Below are positions 1 to 6,518 of a stretch of 15,334 nucleotides of DNA, in pieces. The notes beneath the pieces were generated by a model. That model searched no databases, was not told where the DNA came from, and was given only the letters and a program-made list of their open reading frames with translations. Each line of letters begins with the position of its first letter. Positions within the stretch are counted from its first letter, which is position 1. The stretch comes from Candidatus Latescibacterota bacterium (GTDB lineage Bacteria > Latescibacterota > UBA2968 > GCA-2709665): NCBI GenBank assembly GCA_012271065.1, contig JAAXHE010000090.1:1-15334 (forward strand). The letters run 5' to 3'. The translations under genes were made by a program, and so were the position numbers.

Positions 1-1
1 A

Positions 2-892
2 TTACTCGCTTATTTAAGGCCTAGTGGTCCAGGAACGATGGTTAGAATGTCCGAAGGTTCTTTTTATAATTATTCGATAGACTGGTATGAGTGGACTGAG
101 GAAGATTGGGATGCAATGAGTATTCCTCATTTAATGGTTTTGCTCAGTGGTGAACTTGCTTCAGGAACATGGACTTCTAAAGACACTGGCCATGTAACCG
201 CAGAAGCTGAAGCAGGTGACGGTACTACGATTTATGAATTGCAATGGACATTTGCTACATTGTCTATTACCAGTAACCGATTGATATTTTCTAATAATGG
301 GAATTCTCCATCTATCACATTTGATCCGCTTGAAGCATCGAATACAAGAGCTGATGCCCTGGGGTATCGAATCACAGCAAGCATTGGTTCTATAAGCGAA
401 TTTGTAGAAACTCGCCAAAATACGACTGCAAAACTTCGACAACAGTATCATGACAGAAGCATTAGAGTTCCAGGACAAAATAGTCGATGGATCAGTGGTA
501 ATACTCCTGTTAACCAACCTGAAATCACTGATGAATTCCCAATCTTACAAGATAAATATACGGATTGGGTACGATTAACAAACAATAATGCTCTCACAAC
601 ACTGCCGATTCACAGTAGTGCCCGCACACCAAGAAAGCAAGTTTCTTTGGGTGAAGCTGGCTCGAAATACAGTCTCCATCAATATGGGTGTGCTTATGAT
701 TTAACACCTATTCCCTCTGGTGGCGGCCCAAATCCAAATGACCCTGCTGATGATCGGGCAGAAATTGAAGCTATTTGGGAAATTACAATGGAACACACAC
801 CACCGGAAGGAGAGGCACACGAATATGGTAATAACGCAGTTCACATTGGCGCGATTTCCTATGAAGGTGGAATCACAGTCCTTATCCCATAA
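2..892 (+). CDS. C-terminal part of a protein with a peptidase M15-like (D,D-peptidase-type) domain, 5' partial
   Basis: The frame is open from the window edge through the first internal ATG (position 38), so this is probably the 3' part of a longer gene. Numbered from that ATG, residues about 150-284 resemble zinc peptidases of the M15 family, which cut cell-wall peptides. The signs are an SARTPRKQ stretch, then SLHQYGCAYDL, which fits the family pattern SxHxxGxAxD (candidate zinc ligands His214 and Asp221), and a late AVHIG giving a third ligand, His269. The residue three before His269 is Asn, where some M15 enzymes have a catalytic Asp, so activity is uncertain. A Gly/Pro/Asn-rich segment sits between the second and third ligands. 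The first 140 residues look like beta-rich extracellular sequence that I cannot assign. The next gene starts 12 bases later. Composition is AT-rich, unlike the genes after position 2,000. The M15 call rests on motifs only. Confidence 0.6.
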   Translation, partial: LLAYLRPSGPGTMVRMSEGSFYNYSIDWYEWTEEDWDAMSIPHLMVLLSGELASGTWTSKDTGHVTAEAEAGDGTTIYELQWTFATLSITSNRLIFSNNGNSPSITFDPLEASNTRADALGYRITASIGSISEFVETRQNTTAKLRQQYHDRSIRVPGQNSRWISGNTPVNQPEITDEFPILQDKYTDWVRLTNNNALTTLPIHSSARTPRKQVSLGEAGSKYSLHQYGCAYDLTPIPSGGGPNPNDPADDRAEIEAIWEITMEHTPPEGEAHEYGNNAVHIGAISYEGGITVLIP

Positions 893-904
893 AGGAGAAA
901 AGTA

Positions 905-1909
905 ATGAGCAAATACATAATTTTTATCATTTGGATGGGCCTTTCACAATCGTTATTGGCCCAAGTGAGACATTTCAATACTCAACAACTCACGGGTGTT
1001 GATATTGCCGTTCGTGAAATTTTAAGTAATAACTCAGAACAATTGATTTGTTTCCGTAGACACGGACCCACAGATCTTAGTGATATCTCAATTTTTGAAA
1101 TTGTCGGCAATCAACTTAATAAGGTCTGGGAGCATAATCATGGGGCGATAAATTTGTCCTATGATTTTGATACCGGAGACCTTAATAAGGATGGACAACT
1201 TGATTTTGCTGTTGTGGGTATGGGACGCCATGACAATGGTGAAACAGTTTCTATAAGTCACGTATTGCTTTATTTAAGCAATAGTGGTTATCGAAACTAT
1301 GAACATCATTTGTTAGCGAGACCCAGGCAAGTTTTCCATTTAGCGATCGGTAATATAGACGGAGATGATCAACAAGAGTTTATCATTGCTGAAACTATTA
1401 AATCGACGGAGGATTGGTTTGACGTAGAATTAAAAATCGTACGATGGCGTAATGATGCATTTTCAATAATTGAAACTGGTATTGTTGCTCGCCATCCAGA
1501 AACCTATTGGACTGATATACGACTTAGAGATATAGATAATGATGATCGAGATGAGGCTCTTATTAGTGTGTCGGACGGAGATCATAAATTACAGATTTAT
1601 GATCTGGATAATTTGTCACCTGATATCCAGCCTTCTCGTATTATCCCCAAGCAAGAATTAAATTCACCCATATTGGTTAGTAAGAAAGGAGGAATTTTTG
1701 AACTGGGAGTACAACGACCAAATCTTATTCCACTTGGTCCCAACCCTGCTTCTAAAATTATCCCCATCACCCTCGCCAATTTAGATCTCAATAATTGGCA
1801 TCCTATTGAAATAGTAGAATCTGAAACTGACGTGGTGGTTGTGAATAGGCCCGTTGGACAATGGAGCCGTACTCGACAAATCAGCATCTATGAAAATAAC
1901 GCTGACTAA
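905..1909 (+). CDS. Secreted FG-GAP/VCBS-repeat protein of unknown function
   Basis: A 334-residue protein that starts with a clear Sec signal peptide: a short basic start, a hydrophobic core, and probable cleavage after LLA at about residue 19. It then shows three evenly spaced acidic loops of the FG-GAP/VCBS type: GDLNKDGQLDFAVV (about 91-104), GNIDGDDQQEFIIA (149-162) and RDIDNDDRDEALIS (208-221). The 58-59 residue period fits blades of a beta-propeller with a calcium-binding loop in each blade. Such proteins are usually exported and used for binding or adhesion, but no ligand can be read here and no catalytic domain is visible. The start is supported by AGGAG at 894-898, six bases before the ATG. 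It lies 12 bases after the M15-like gene, so the two are probably co-transcribed. It shares that gene's low G+C. Function is not assigned. Confidence 0.75.
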   Translation: MSKYIIFIIWMGLSQSLLAQVRHFNTQQLTGVDIAVREILSNNSEQLICFRRHGPTDLSDISIFEIVGNQLNKVWEHNHGAINLSYDFDTGDLNKDGQLDFAVVGMGRHDNGETVSISHVLLYLSNSGYRNYEHHLLARPRQVFHLAIGNIDGDDQQEFIIAETIKSTEDWFDVELKIVRWRNDAFSIIETGIVARHPETYWTDIRLRDIDNDDRDEALISVSDGDHKLQIYDLDNLSPDIQPSRIIPKQELNSPILVSKKGGIFELGVQRPNLIPLGPNPASKIIPITLANLDLNNWHPIEIVESETDVVVVNRPVGQWSRTRQISIYENNAD

Positions 1910-1919
1910 CCATTGATAA

Positions 1920-2063
1920 CCTTGTAAACTCCTGTCTACGACCGATACAGAATTGGAAGTTGGTACAGTCTACTTCTATCGGGTCCAGGCAAAGAATGAG
2001 GCAGGCGCAAGCGGTTGGTGGCACCTTTCATCCCCGTTACCCATGAGCGACCGAAGGGAGTGA
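1920..2063 (+). pseudogene. Truncated C-terminal fragment of a fibronectin type III domain
   Basis: This frame is open from just after in-frame TGA/TAA stops at 1914-1919 to TGA at 2061-2063, with no start codon before the domain. From about 1941 it reads TDTELEVGTVYFYRVQAKNE followed by AGASGW. This is the classic last part of a fibronectin type III fold: the GTxYxYRVxAxNxAG strand pair before the final strand. The upstream half of the domain is missing and the DNA before it is the AT-rich gene pair, so a longer gene has lost its 5' part at about 1910-1940. The last codons, reading SDRRE then stop, fall inside a hairpin repeat (2025-2083). It is most likely a remnant and not an expressed gene. 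The alternative is that it is the true end of an intact gene in the source genome, cut by an assembly join. Confidence 0.6.
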
Positions 2064-2083
2064 ATAAGAAACGGGGATGAGAG
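2025..2083. repeat. Inverted-repeat hairpin, possibly a REP/MITE-like interspersed element
   Basis: The arms TCATCCCCGTT (2028-2038) and AACGGGGATGA (2070-2080) are perfectly complementary. The pairing extends outward through a G-T wobble and two more pairs to 2025 and 2083. The 31-base loop contains GAGCGACCGAAGGGAG, which resembles loops of small interspersed palindromic repeats seen in many bacterial genomes. That family resemblance is from memory, not a search. There is no T-tract on either side, so it is not a standard intrinsic terminator. It covers the stop codon of the fibronectin fragment. Confidence 0.5.
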
Positions 2084-2096
2084 ACGCCCTACAACT

Positions 2097-2157
2097 GGCA
2101 TCACCCATCTTCCATTACCCCCCGGACGTCCGTGGGTAATGGAAGATGGGTGATGCC
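2097..2157. repeat. 61-bp near-perfect palindrome overlapping the 3' end of metK
   Basis: The 24-base arms at 2097-2120 and 2134-2157 are exact reverse complements (GGCATCACCCATCTTCCATT plus four bases, and its complement). The 13-base centre (2121-2133) itself contains the palindrome CGGACGTCCG, so the whole can fold into one long hairpin with a single bulge. It codes for the last 18 residues and the stop of metK. No run of T follows either arm, which argues against a standard terminator, although the position between convergent genes would suit one. Other readings are an inserted palindromic element or an amplification or assembly fold-back artefact. Confidence 0.85.
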
Positions 2158-3309
2158 TGCGGCCGCCTTCAGCGCTTCCGCCTTGTCCGTTCGTTCCCAG
2201 GCAAACCCGTCCTCCGTCCGACCGAAATGACCGTAGGCGGCGGTGCGTTCGTAAACCGGGCGAAGAAGGTTCAGGCTCCGGATAATGCCGGACGGCCGTA
2301 GTTCGAAATGCTCCTGGACCAGCTTTCCGATATCCGCGTCGCAGATCCTGCCCGTCCCGAACGTATCCACGAAGATGGATACGGGCTCAGCCACGCCGAT
2401 CGCATATGCCAGCTGCACCTCGCACCGGCTTGCGAGCCCGGCCTTCACCACGTTTTTGGCAACGTACCGCGCGGCATAGTGAGCGCTCCTGTCAACCTTG
2501 CTGGGGTCCTTTCCTGAAAACGCCCCGCCCCCGTGCCGCCCCACGCCCCCGTAGGTATCCACGATGATCTTCCGGCCGGTCAATCCCGTATCCCCGTGCG
2601 GACCTCCGACCACGAAACGCCCGGTGGGGTTGATGTGATAGATCGTGTCCCCGTCCAGATAATCCGCCGGGATAACCTTCTTTACAAGATGCTGTTTCAT
2701 ATCGTGGCAGATGCGGTCATGTTCCACGTCGGGGTCGTGCTGCGTTGAAATCACGACCGTATGTACGCGTACGGGCCTGTCGCCATCGTATTCGACGGTC
2801 ACCTGCGACTTGCTGTCGGGGCGCAGATACGGAAGCGTTCCCCGGCACCGGAGCCCGGCCAGGGCCATCACCAGCTTATGTGACAACATTATGGGCATCG
2901 GCATCAACTCCGGGGTCTCACGGCAGGCATAACCGAACATCATGCCCTGGTCGCCCGCGCCCTGCTCTTCGTGCAGTCCCTCACCCTCCGAAACCCCCTG
3001 GGAGATGTCGGGTGACTGCGTGTGGAGCGCGATCAGCACACCGCAGGACCTGTAGTCGAATCCGTACGCCGAATCCGTGTATCCGATACGCTGGATGACG
3101 CTTCGCACGAGTTCCTGTATATCCACCCGGGCCTTCGTGGTTACCTCACCCGACACGATCACCTGGCCCGTGGTCACCATCGTCTCGCACGCCACGCGCG
3201 ACCGCGGGTCTTCAACCAGCATCGCATCCAGGACCGCATCCGAAATCTGGTCGCAGATCTTGTCCGGATGCCCTTCGGACACCGATTCCGAGGTAAACAG
3301 GCGCCGCAT
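2101..3309 (-). CDS. metK: S-adenosylmethionine synthetase (methionine adenosyltransferase)
   Basis: Makes S-adenosylmethionine from methionine and ATP in the cytoplasm. The 402-residue product has the family signatures: the N-terminal [17 protein letters not shown] (ATP-binding His at about 14), [12 protein letters not shown] (117-128), and the glycine-rich [19 protein letters not shown] (about 260-278). The start at 3309 ([10 protein letters not shown]) was chosen because it aligns with the family N-terminus and has AGAGAGG about 6 bases upstream. An in-frame ATG 54 bases earlier would add an atypical leader. Recognisable MetK sequence ends at [10 protein letters not shown] near residue 385, about the length of the E. 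coli protein. The final 18 residues ([18 protein letters not shown]) and the TGA are encoded by the palindrome at 2097-2157, so the native tail was probably replaced. It follows ptsI after 116 bases. That gap holds only a small 5-bp hairpin (3395-3408) and no SAM riboswitch that I can recognise. Confidence 0.97.
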   Translation of the reverse strand: MRRLFTSESVSEGHPDKICDQISDAVLDAMLVEDPRSRVACETMVTTGQVIVSGEVTTKARVDIQELVRSVIQRIGYTDSAYGFDYRSCGVLIALHTQSPDISQGVSEGEGLHEEQGAGDQGMMFGYACRETPELMPMPIMLSHKLVMALAGLRCRGTLPYLRPDSKSQVTVEYDGDRPVRVHTVVISTQHDPDVEHDRICHDMKQHLVKKVIPADYLDGDTIYHINPTGRFVVGGPHGDTGLTGRKIIVDTYGGVGRHGGGAFSGKDPSKVDRSAHYAARYVAKNVVKAGLASRCEVQLAYAIGVAEPVSIFVDTFGTGRICDADIGKLVQEHFELRPSGIIRSLNLLRPVYERTAAYGHFGRTEDGFAWERTDKAEALKAAAGITHLPLPTDVRGVMEDG

Positions 3310-3425
3310 GTGTGCCTCTCTTCCAGTCGTGGGACCAGTACAATGCTTCGTTCGGTTAACCATGGCGAGGGGAAGACATCCGTCAATCGGATACGGCGAA
3401 ATATCGCCCCGGAGAGAGACCCGCC

Positions 3426-5207
3426 CTACCTCTCGATTCGGGCCGGCTCCTCTTCCAGTTCATGCTGCGCTTTACGCGGACCCTGCATTCGGGTCAGGGC
3501 GCCGTGCAGATATTCCCGAATGGCGCCGCGCGTGGGCAGGGCGAGCGCCTCTTCCGCCACAGCCCTCGCCTCTTCCATGGTAACCGACCGGATGGCCTGT
3601 TTGATCTCGGGAACCATACGCGGGCCGGCGCTGAACCCATCCACACCGAGACCCATCAGGAGGACACAACTGTGCGGGTCGCCGGCCATCTCCCCGCATA
3701 CCGTGACCGGGATGTCGTGGCGGTGCCCGGCGTCCACGACCGATTTGATCAGACGCAAGACGGCGGGATGATACGGATCGTACAGGTACGCCACCCGTTC
3801 GTTCCCTCGATCCACCGCGAGGGTGTATTGGACAAGATCGTTGGTCCCGATACTGAAGAAATCCACTTCGCGCGCAAGCTGATCGGCCACGACTGCGGCC
3901 GACGGCACCTCGATGACCGCGCCGACCTCGCAGTCCTCGTCGAACGGCACACCGGACCGTTTCAGTTCGTCGCGGGCCTCGGCGAGCACGGACCTGGCTT
4001 CGAGCAGTTCCTCCACGCCCGATATCATCGGGAACATCAGCTTCACGTTGCCGTGCGCGCTGGACCGGAGGATGGATCTCAATTGAACCCGGAACAGGTC
4101 TCTGTTCGCGAGTGAATGCCGGATGGCGCGCCAGCCCAGAAACGGGTTGGTCTCTTCGGCGACATGCGACGCCTGCGCCAGCTTGTCGCCGCCCAGGTCC
4201 AGTGTGCGTACCACCAGCGGATGAGGCGCCATCTGTTCGGCAAGACGGGTGTACGCAGCCGTCTGTTCGCCTTCTCCCGGAAGGCTGGATCCCGCAAGAT
4301 AGAGGTATTCCGTACGGTACAGGCCGATGCCCTCAGCACCGTAAGCCAGGGCGGCCCCCCCCTCTTCCGGCAATTCGATGTTGCCCTGCAGGCACACGCG
4401 AACGCCGTCGAGGGTTTCGGCCGGCACATCGGTAAACCTTTGCAGGCCCTTCTGCAACTCGGTGAACCTGCGGGCTTCGGCACGGTACCGGGCAAGCGTG
4501 TCCGGGTCGGGCCGGATACAGACCAGCCCCCGATTCCCGTCCACAACGGCCGTGTCCCCGGGCTCGGCGGAGGCCAGGGCCGCCTCGACGCCCACAACCG
4601 CCGGGATTTCGAGCCCCCGCGCGATAATCGATGCATGCGAAGTCGCCGCGCCCGCTTCGGTGATCATGCCCAGCACGCTGTCCCGCTTCAGGCGCGCCGC
4701 ATTGGAGGGGGTCAGCTCGTGCGCGATCACGATCGCCGGGGCGGTCATCCGATCCAGCAGCGAGTCCTCACGCTGGCACAATCTGGACAGCACACGCCTC
4801 TCCACGTCTAGGATATCCGCGCGCCTCGCCCTGAAATAGTCGTCCTGGATTGCGTCGAATTGACGGCGCACCTTCTGCAGGGTCAGCCAGAACGCATACT
4901 CGACGTTTACCCGATCCTTCCGGATCGATGCCATGGTAGGCGCTCGCAGTGCGTCGTCGTCCAGGATCATCAGATGTGCGTCGAAAATCTGGGCGTGGTC
5001 GGGACCCAGCTTCTCCTCGACACGAACCCGCGTGGCCTTCAGGTCTGCGGCCACGGACGCCAGCGCATCCAGAAACCTCCGTACCTCGCCTTCGACTTCA
5101 TCTTCCCCGATGCGCCGGTAGTCGACCCACGGCTCCTCCGGGTCGTGAAGATAGACCGGACCGATGGCGATGCCGTTCGATGCCTGGATGCCCTTCAGTA
5201 CCTTCAT
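3426..5207 (-). CDS. ptsI: Phosphoenolpyruvate-protein phosphotransferase (PTS Enzyme I)
   Basis: The first enzyme of the phosphotransferase system: it takes phosphate from phosphoenolpyruvate onto a histidine and passes it to HPr in the cytoplasm. The 593-residue product has a normal Enzyme I layout. There is an N-terminal HPr-binding helical region (about 30-145), then the phosphohistidine swivel domain with [21 protein letters not shown] carrying the active-site His191. The C-terminal PEP-binding barrel follows, with [10 protein letters not shown] (293-302), [31 protein letters not shown], and the catalytic Cys504 in [10 protein letters not shown]. The start is preceded by GAGGT about 9 bases upstream. 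It lies 96 bases after ptsH and before metK, probably in one transcript. No Enzyme II sugar permease is in the window, so from context alone the role could be transport or regulation. The last 20 residues are a charged tail. Confidence 0.97.
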   Translation of the reverse strand: MKVLKGIQASNGIAIGPVYLHDPEEPWVDYRRIGEDEVEGEVRRFLDALASVAADLKATRVRVEEKLGPDHAQIFDAHLMILDDDALRAPTMASIRKDRVNVEYAFWLTLQKVRRQFDAIQDDYFRARRADILDVERRVLSRLCQREDSLLDRMTAPAIVIAHELTPSNAARLKRDSVLGMITEAGAATSHASIIARGLEIPAVVGVEAALASAEPGDTAVVDGNRGLVCIRPDPDTLARYRAEARRFTELQKGLQRFTDVPAETLDGVRVCLQGNIELPEEGGAALAYGAEGIGLYRTEYLYLAGSSLPGEGEQTAAYTRLAEQMAPHPLVVRTLDLGGDKLAQASHVAEETNPFLGWRAIRHSLANRDLFRVQLRSILRSSAHGNVKLMFPMISGVEELLEARSVLAEARDELKRSGVPFDEDCEVGAVIEVPSAAVVADQLAREVDFFSIGTNDLVQYTLAVDRGNERVAYLYDPYHPAVLRLIKSVVDAGHRHDIPVTVCGEMAGDPHSCVLLMGLGVDGFSAGPRMVPEIKQAIRSVTMEEARAVAEEALALPTRGAIREYLHGALTRMQGPRKAQHELEEEPARIER

Positions 5208-5303
5208 CGGTTTGAGACCTCACACGCGAGAAACGGCGACTGGCCGGAATGCCGGATCCATCGGGCGCGTTCAGTTTCCGCAGCGACGCGTCCAAGTGCC
5301 GGT

Positions 5304-5564
5304 TCAGTCGAATTCGCCTTCGATCATCCGGATGATTTCGTCCAATGCTTCCTCTTCATCCGGACCCGCGGCCCGGACGCAAATTTTCGCATCCGTCTCC
5401 GCCGCGAGCATCATAACGCCCATGATACTCTTGCCGTTGACTTCGAGCCCGTCCTTGATCAGGGTAATCTCAGATACATACTTTGCGGCCGCCTGCACAA
5501 GAAGGGCCGACGGCCGCGCATGGATACCCAACCTGTTTTTCACCGTGGCTTCTCGTTCCGCCAT
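5304..5564 (-). CDS. ptsH: HPr, phosphocarrier protein of the PTS
   Basis: A small cytoplasmic phosphocarrier that takes phosphate from Enzyme I, encoded next to it. The 86-residue length is typical. The active-site motif NRLGIHARPSA places the phosphorylated histidine at residue 15. The second signature, NGKSIMGVMML, carries Ser46, the residue that HPr kinase/phosphorylase modifies in organisms with that control, and its flanks are well conserved. The presence of a kinase elsewhere is inference only. The C-terminus is acidic (DEEEALDEIIRMIEGEFD), as is usual. The ribosome binding site is weak (AGG close to the ATG). A good promoter sits just upstream (5607-5635), and ptsI and metK follow, so this gene probably opens a ptsH-ptsI-metK unit. 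Confidence 0.95.
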   Translation of the reverse strand: MAEREATVKNRLGIHARPSALLVQAAAKYVSEITLIKDGLEVNGKSIMGVMMLAAETDAKICVRAAGPDEEEALDEIIRMIEGEFD

Positions 5565-5606
5565 AACCTGTTCGTGCCGTTATGTAAGCCCATGTCGGAA
5601 GCTAAC

Positions 5607-5635
5607 AATCTATCTAAATCCGGCCAACCTGTCAA
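5607..5635 (-). promoter_or_regulatory. Candidate sigma70-type promoter of ptsH-ptsI-metK
   Basis: Read on the minus strand, a perfect -35 box TTGACA (5630-5635) is followed after exactly 17 bases by TAGATT (5607-5612), a 4/6 match to the -10 consensus. Transcription would begin near 5600, giving a leader of about 35 bases before the ptsH start. It lies between the terminator of the upstream unit and ptsH, where a promoter is expected. Seen by eye only. Confidence 0.6.
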
Positions 5636-5696
5636 GCGCCGCCCGGCCACTTCATGCGCGCCTGCTTTCCCTCCACAAGCCCGCCTCCAACACCGG

Positions 5697-5732
5697 TTGA
5701 AACAAAAACCGCCAGATTCCTTCCTGGCGGTT
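5697..5732 (-). terminator. Intrinsic terminator after the GGGPS gene
   Basis: On the minus strand a perfect 9-bp stem, AACCGCCAG paired with CTGGCGGTT (5724-5732 with 5707-5715), closes an 8-base loop. It is followed at once by a T-rich run reading TTTTGTTT. It begins 30 bases beyond the GGGPS stop codon. This is a textbook rho-independent terminator and separates the recA-recX-alaS-GGGPS side from ptsH. Confidence 0.85.
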
Positions 5733-5762
5733 GCATTGGCCATGTTCGCCGCGGGCAGACCC

Positions 5763-6509
5763 CTACCCGCGGTGGACGGCCCCGGCGAATTCACGGACCA
5801 GCGCCGGGGCCCGCTTTGCTTCCAGGATACTGCCCACCACAACAAAATCGGCGCCGGCGGCCACCTTCGCGCCGGCATCCCGCGGTTCCCGGATGCCTCC
5901 TCCTGCAATCACGGGTATGGACACATTTCCCGCAACCGACGCGATCATTTCGTCGGCAACCATCCGCTCGGCCCCGCTGCCAGCATCCAGATAGACGCAT
6001 TGCATGCCCAGATACTGGGCGGCCAGTGCGTGCGCCGCCGCGATCTCCGGCTTGTCCCGGGGCATCGGTTTGGTATTGCTGATATACTCAACTGTCGTCT
6101 GCCGCCCGGAATCCACCAGCATATACCCTGTGGAGATCGTCTCCAGGCCGTACGCCTTGACGATTGGCGCCGCCTTGACCTGCTGCCCGATCAGCAGGTC
6201 GGGATTTCGCCCGCTGATCATGCACAAAAAGAGAATCGCATCCGCCGCTGACGAGACCTGGTTCATGTCGGGACCGGGAAAAATCAGCAAGGGCAGTCCA
6301 ACGGCGCGTTTGACCTCCCTGACCACGCGGTCGAAATCTGTATAAAGCAGAAAACTGCCGCCCATCAGCAGGGCGTCAACTCCGTTTTCGGCGCACATCG
6401 CTGCCGTGTGAATAAGGTCCTGCTTGTCCATCCGGTCGGGATCCAGAAGGCCCAGGAACCCCGCGCCCCGCTCTCTGACAACCGATTCAAGGTGGTCGTA
6501 TGTCGACAT
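5763..6509 (-). CDS. Geranylgeranylglyceryl phosphate synthase family protein (archaeal-type lipid enzyme)
   Basis: A TIM-barrel prenyltransferase of the GGGPS/PcrB family. Archaeal members join geranylgeranyl diphosphate to sn-glycerol-1-phosphate by an ether bond, the first committed step of archaeal membrane lipids. The 248-residue product shows LLDPDR (21-26), MGGS (49-52), FPGPDMNQVS (77-86), ISGRNPDLLIG (98-108), ETISTGYMLVDSGRQTTVEY (123-142), VYLDAGSGAE (172-181), AGGGI (202-206) and VVVGS (223-227). The barrel-end phosphate-binding motifs GGGI and VGS are intact. The pattern fits the group II branch found in archaea and in Bacteroidetes-type bacteria better than the Firmicutes PcrB branch. 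Prenyl chain length cannot be read from sequence. It starts 9 bases after the alaS stop and ends just before a terminator, so it is probably the last gene of that transcript. The family call is firm; the exact substrate is inferred. Confidence 0.92.
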   Translation of the reverse strand: MSTYDHLESVVRERGAGFLGLLDPDRMDKQDLIHTAAMCAENGVDALLMGGSFLLYTDFDRVVREVKRAVGLPLLIFPGPDMNQVSSAADAILFLCMISGRNPDLLIGQQVKAAPIVKAYGLETISTGYMLVDSGRQTTVEYISNTKPMPRDKPEIAAAHALAAQYLGMQCVYLDAGSGAERMVADEMIASVAGNVSIPVIAGGGIREPRDAGAKVAAGADFVVVGSILEAKRAPALVREFAGAVHRG

Positions 6510-6518
6510 GAGGACGAT

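Noticed and set aside
2097..2157. The palindrome as a standard bidirectional intrinsic terminator
   Set aside because: The stem is long enough and the genes converge, but neither side has a run of T after the arm. It is listed as a repeat.
3310..3425. Possible SAM riboswitch or separate promoter before metK
   Set aside because: The leader has only a 5-bp hairpin (3395-3408) and a TTGACG with no good -10 box 17 bases on. None of the conserved cores of SAM riboswitch classes that I know is visible.
4860..6251. A 463-codon plus-strand open frame across ptsI, ptsH and the GGGPS gene
   Set aside because: It crosses three well-identified minus-strand genes and a terminator, has no family signature, and has the composition of an antisense shadow.
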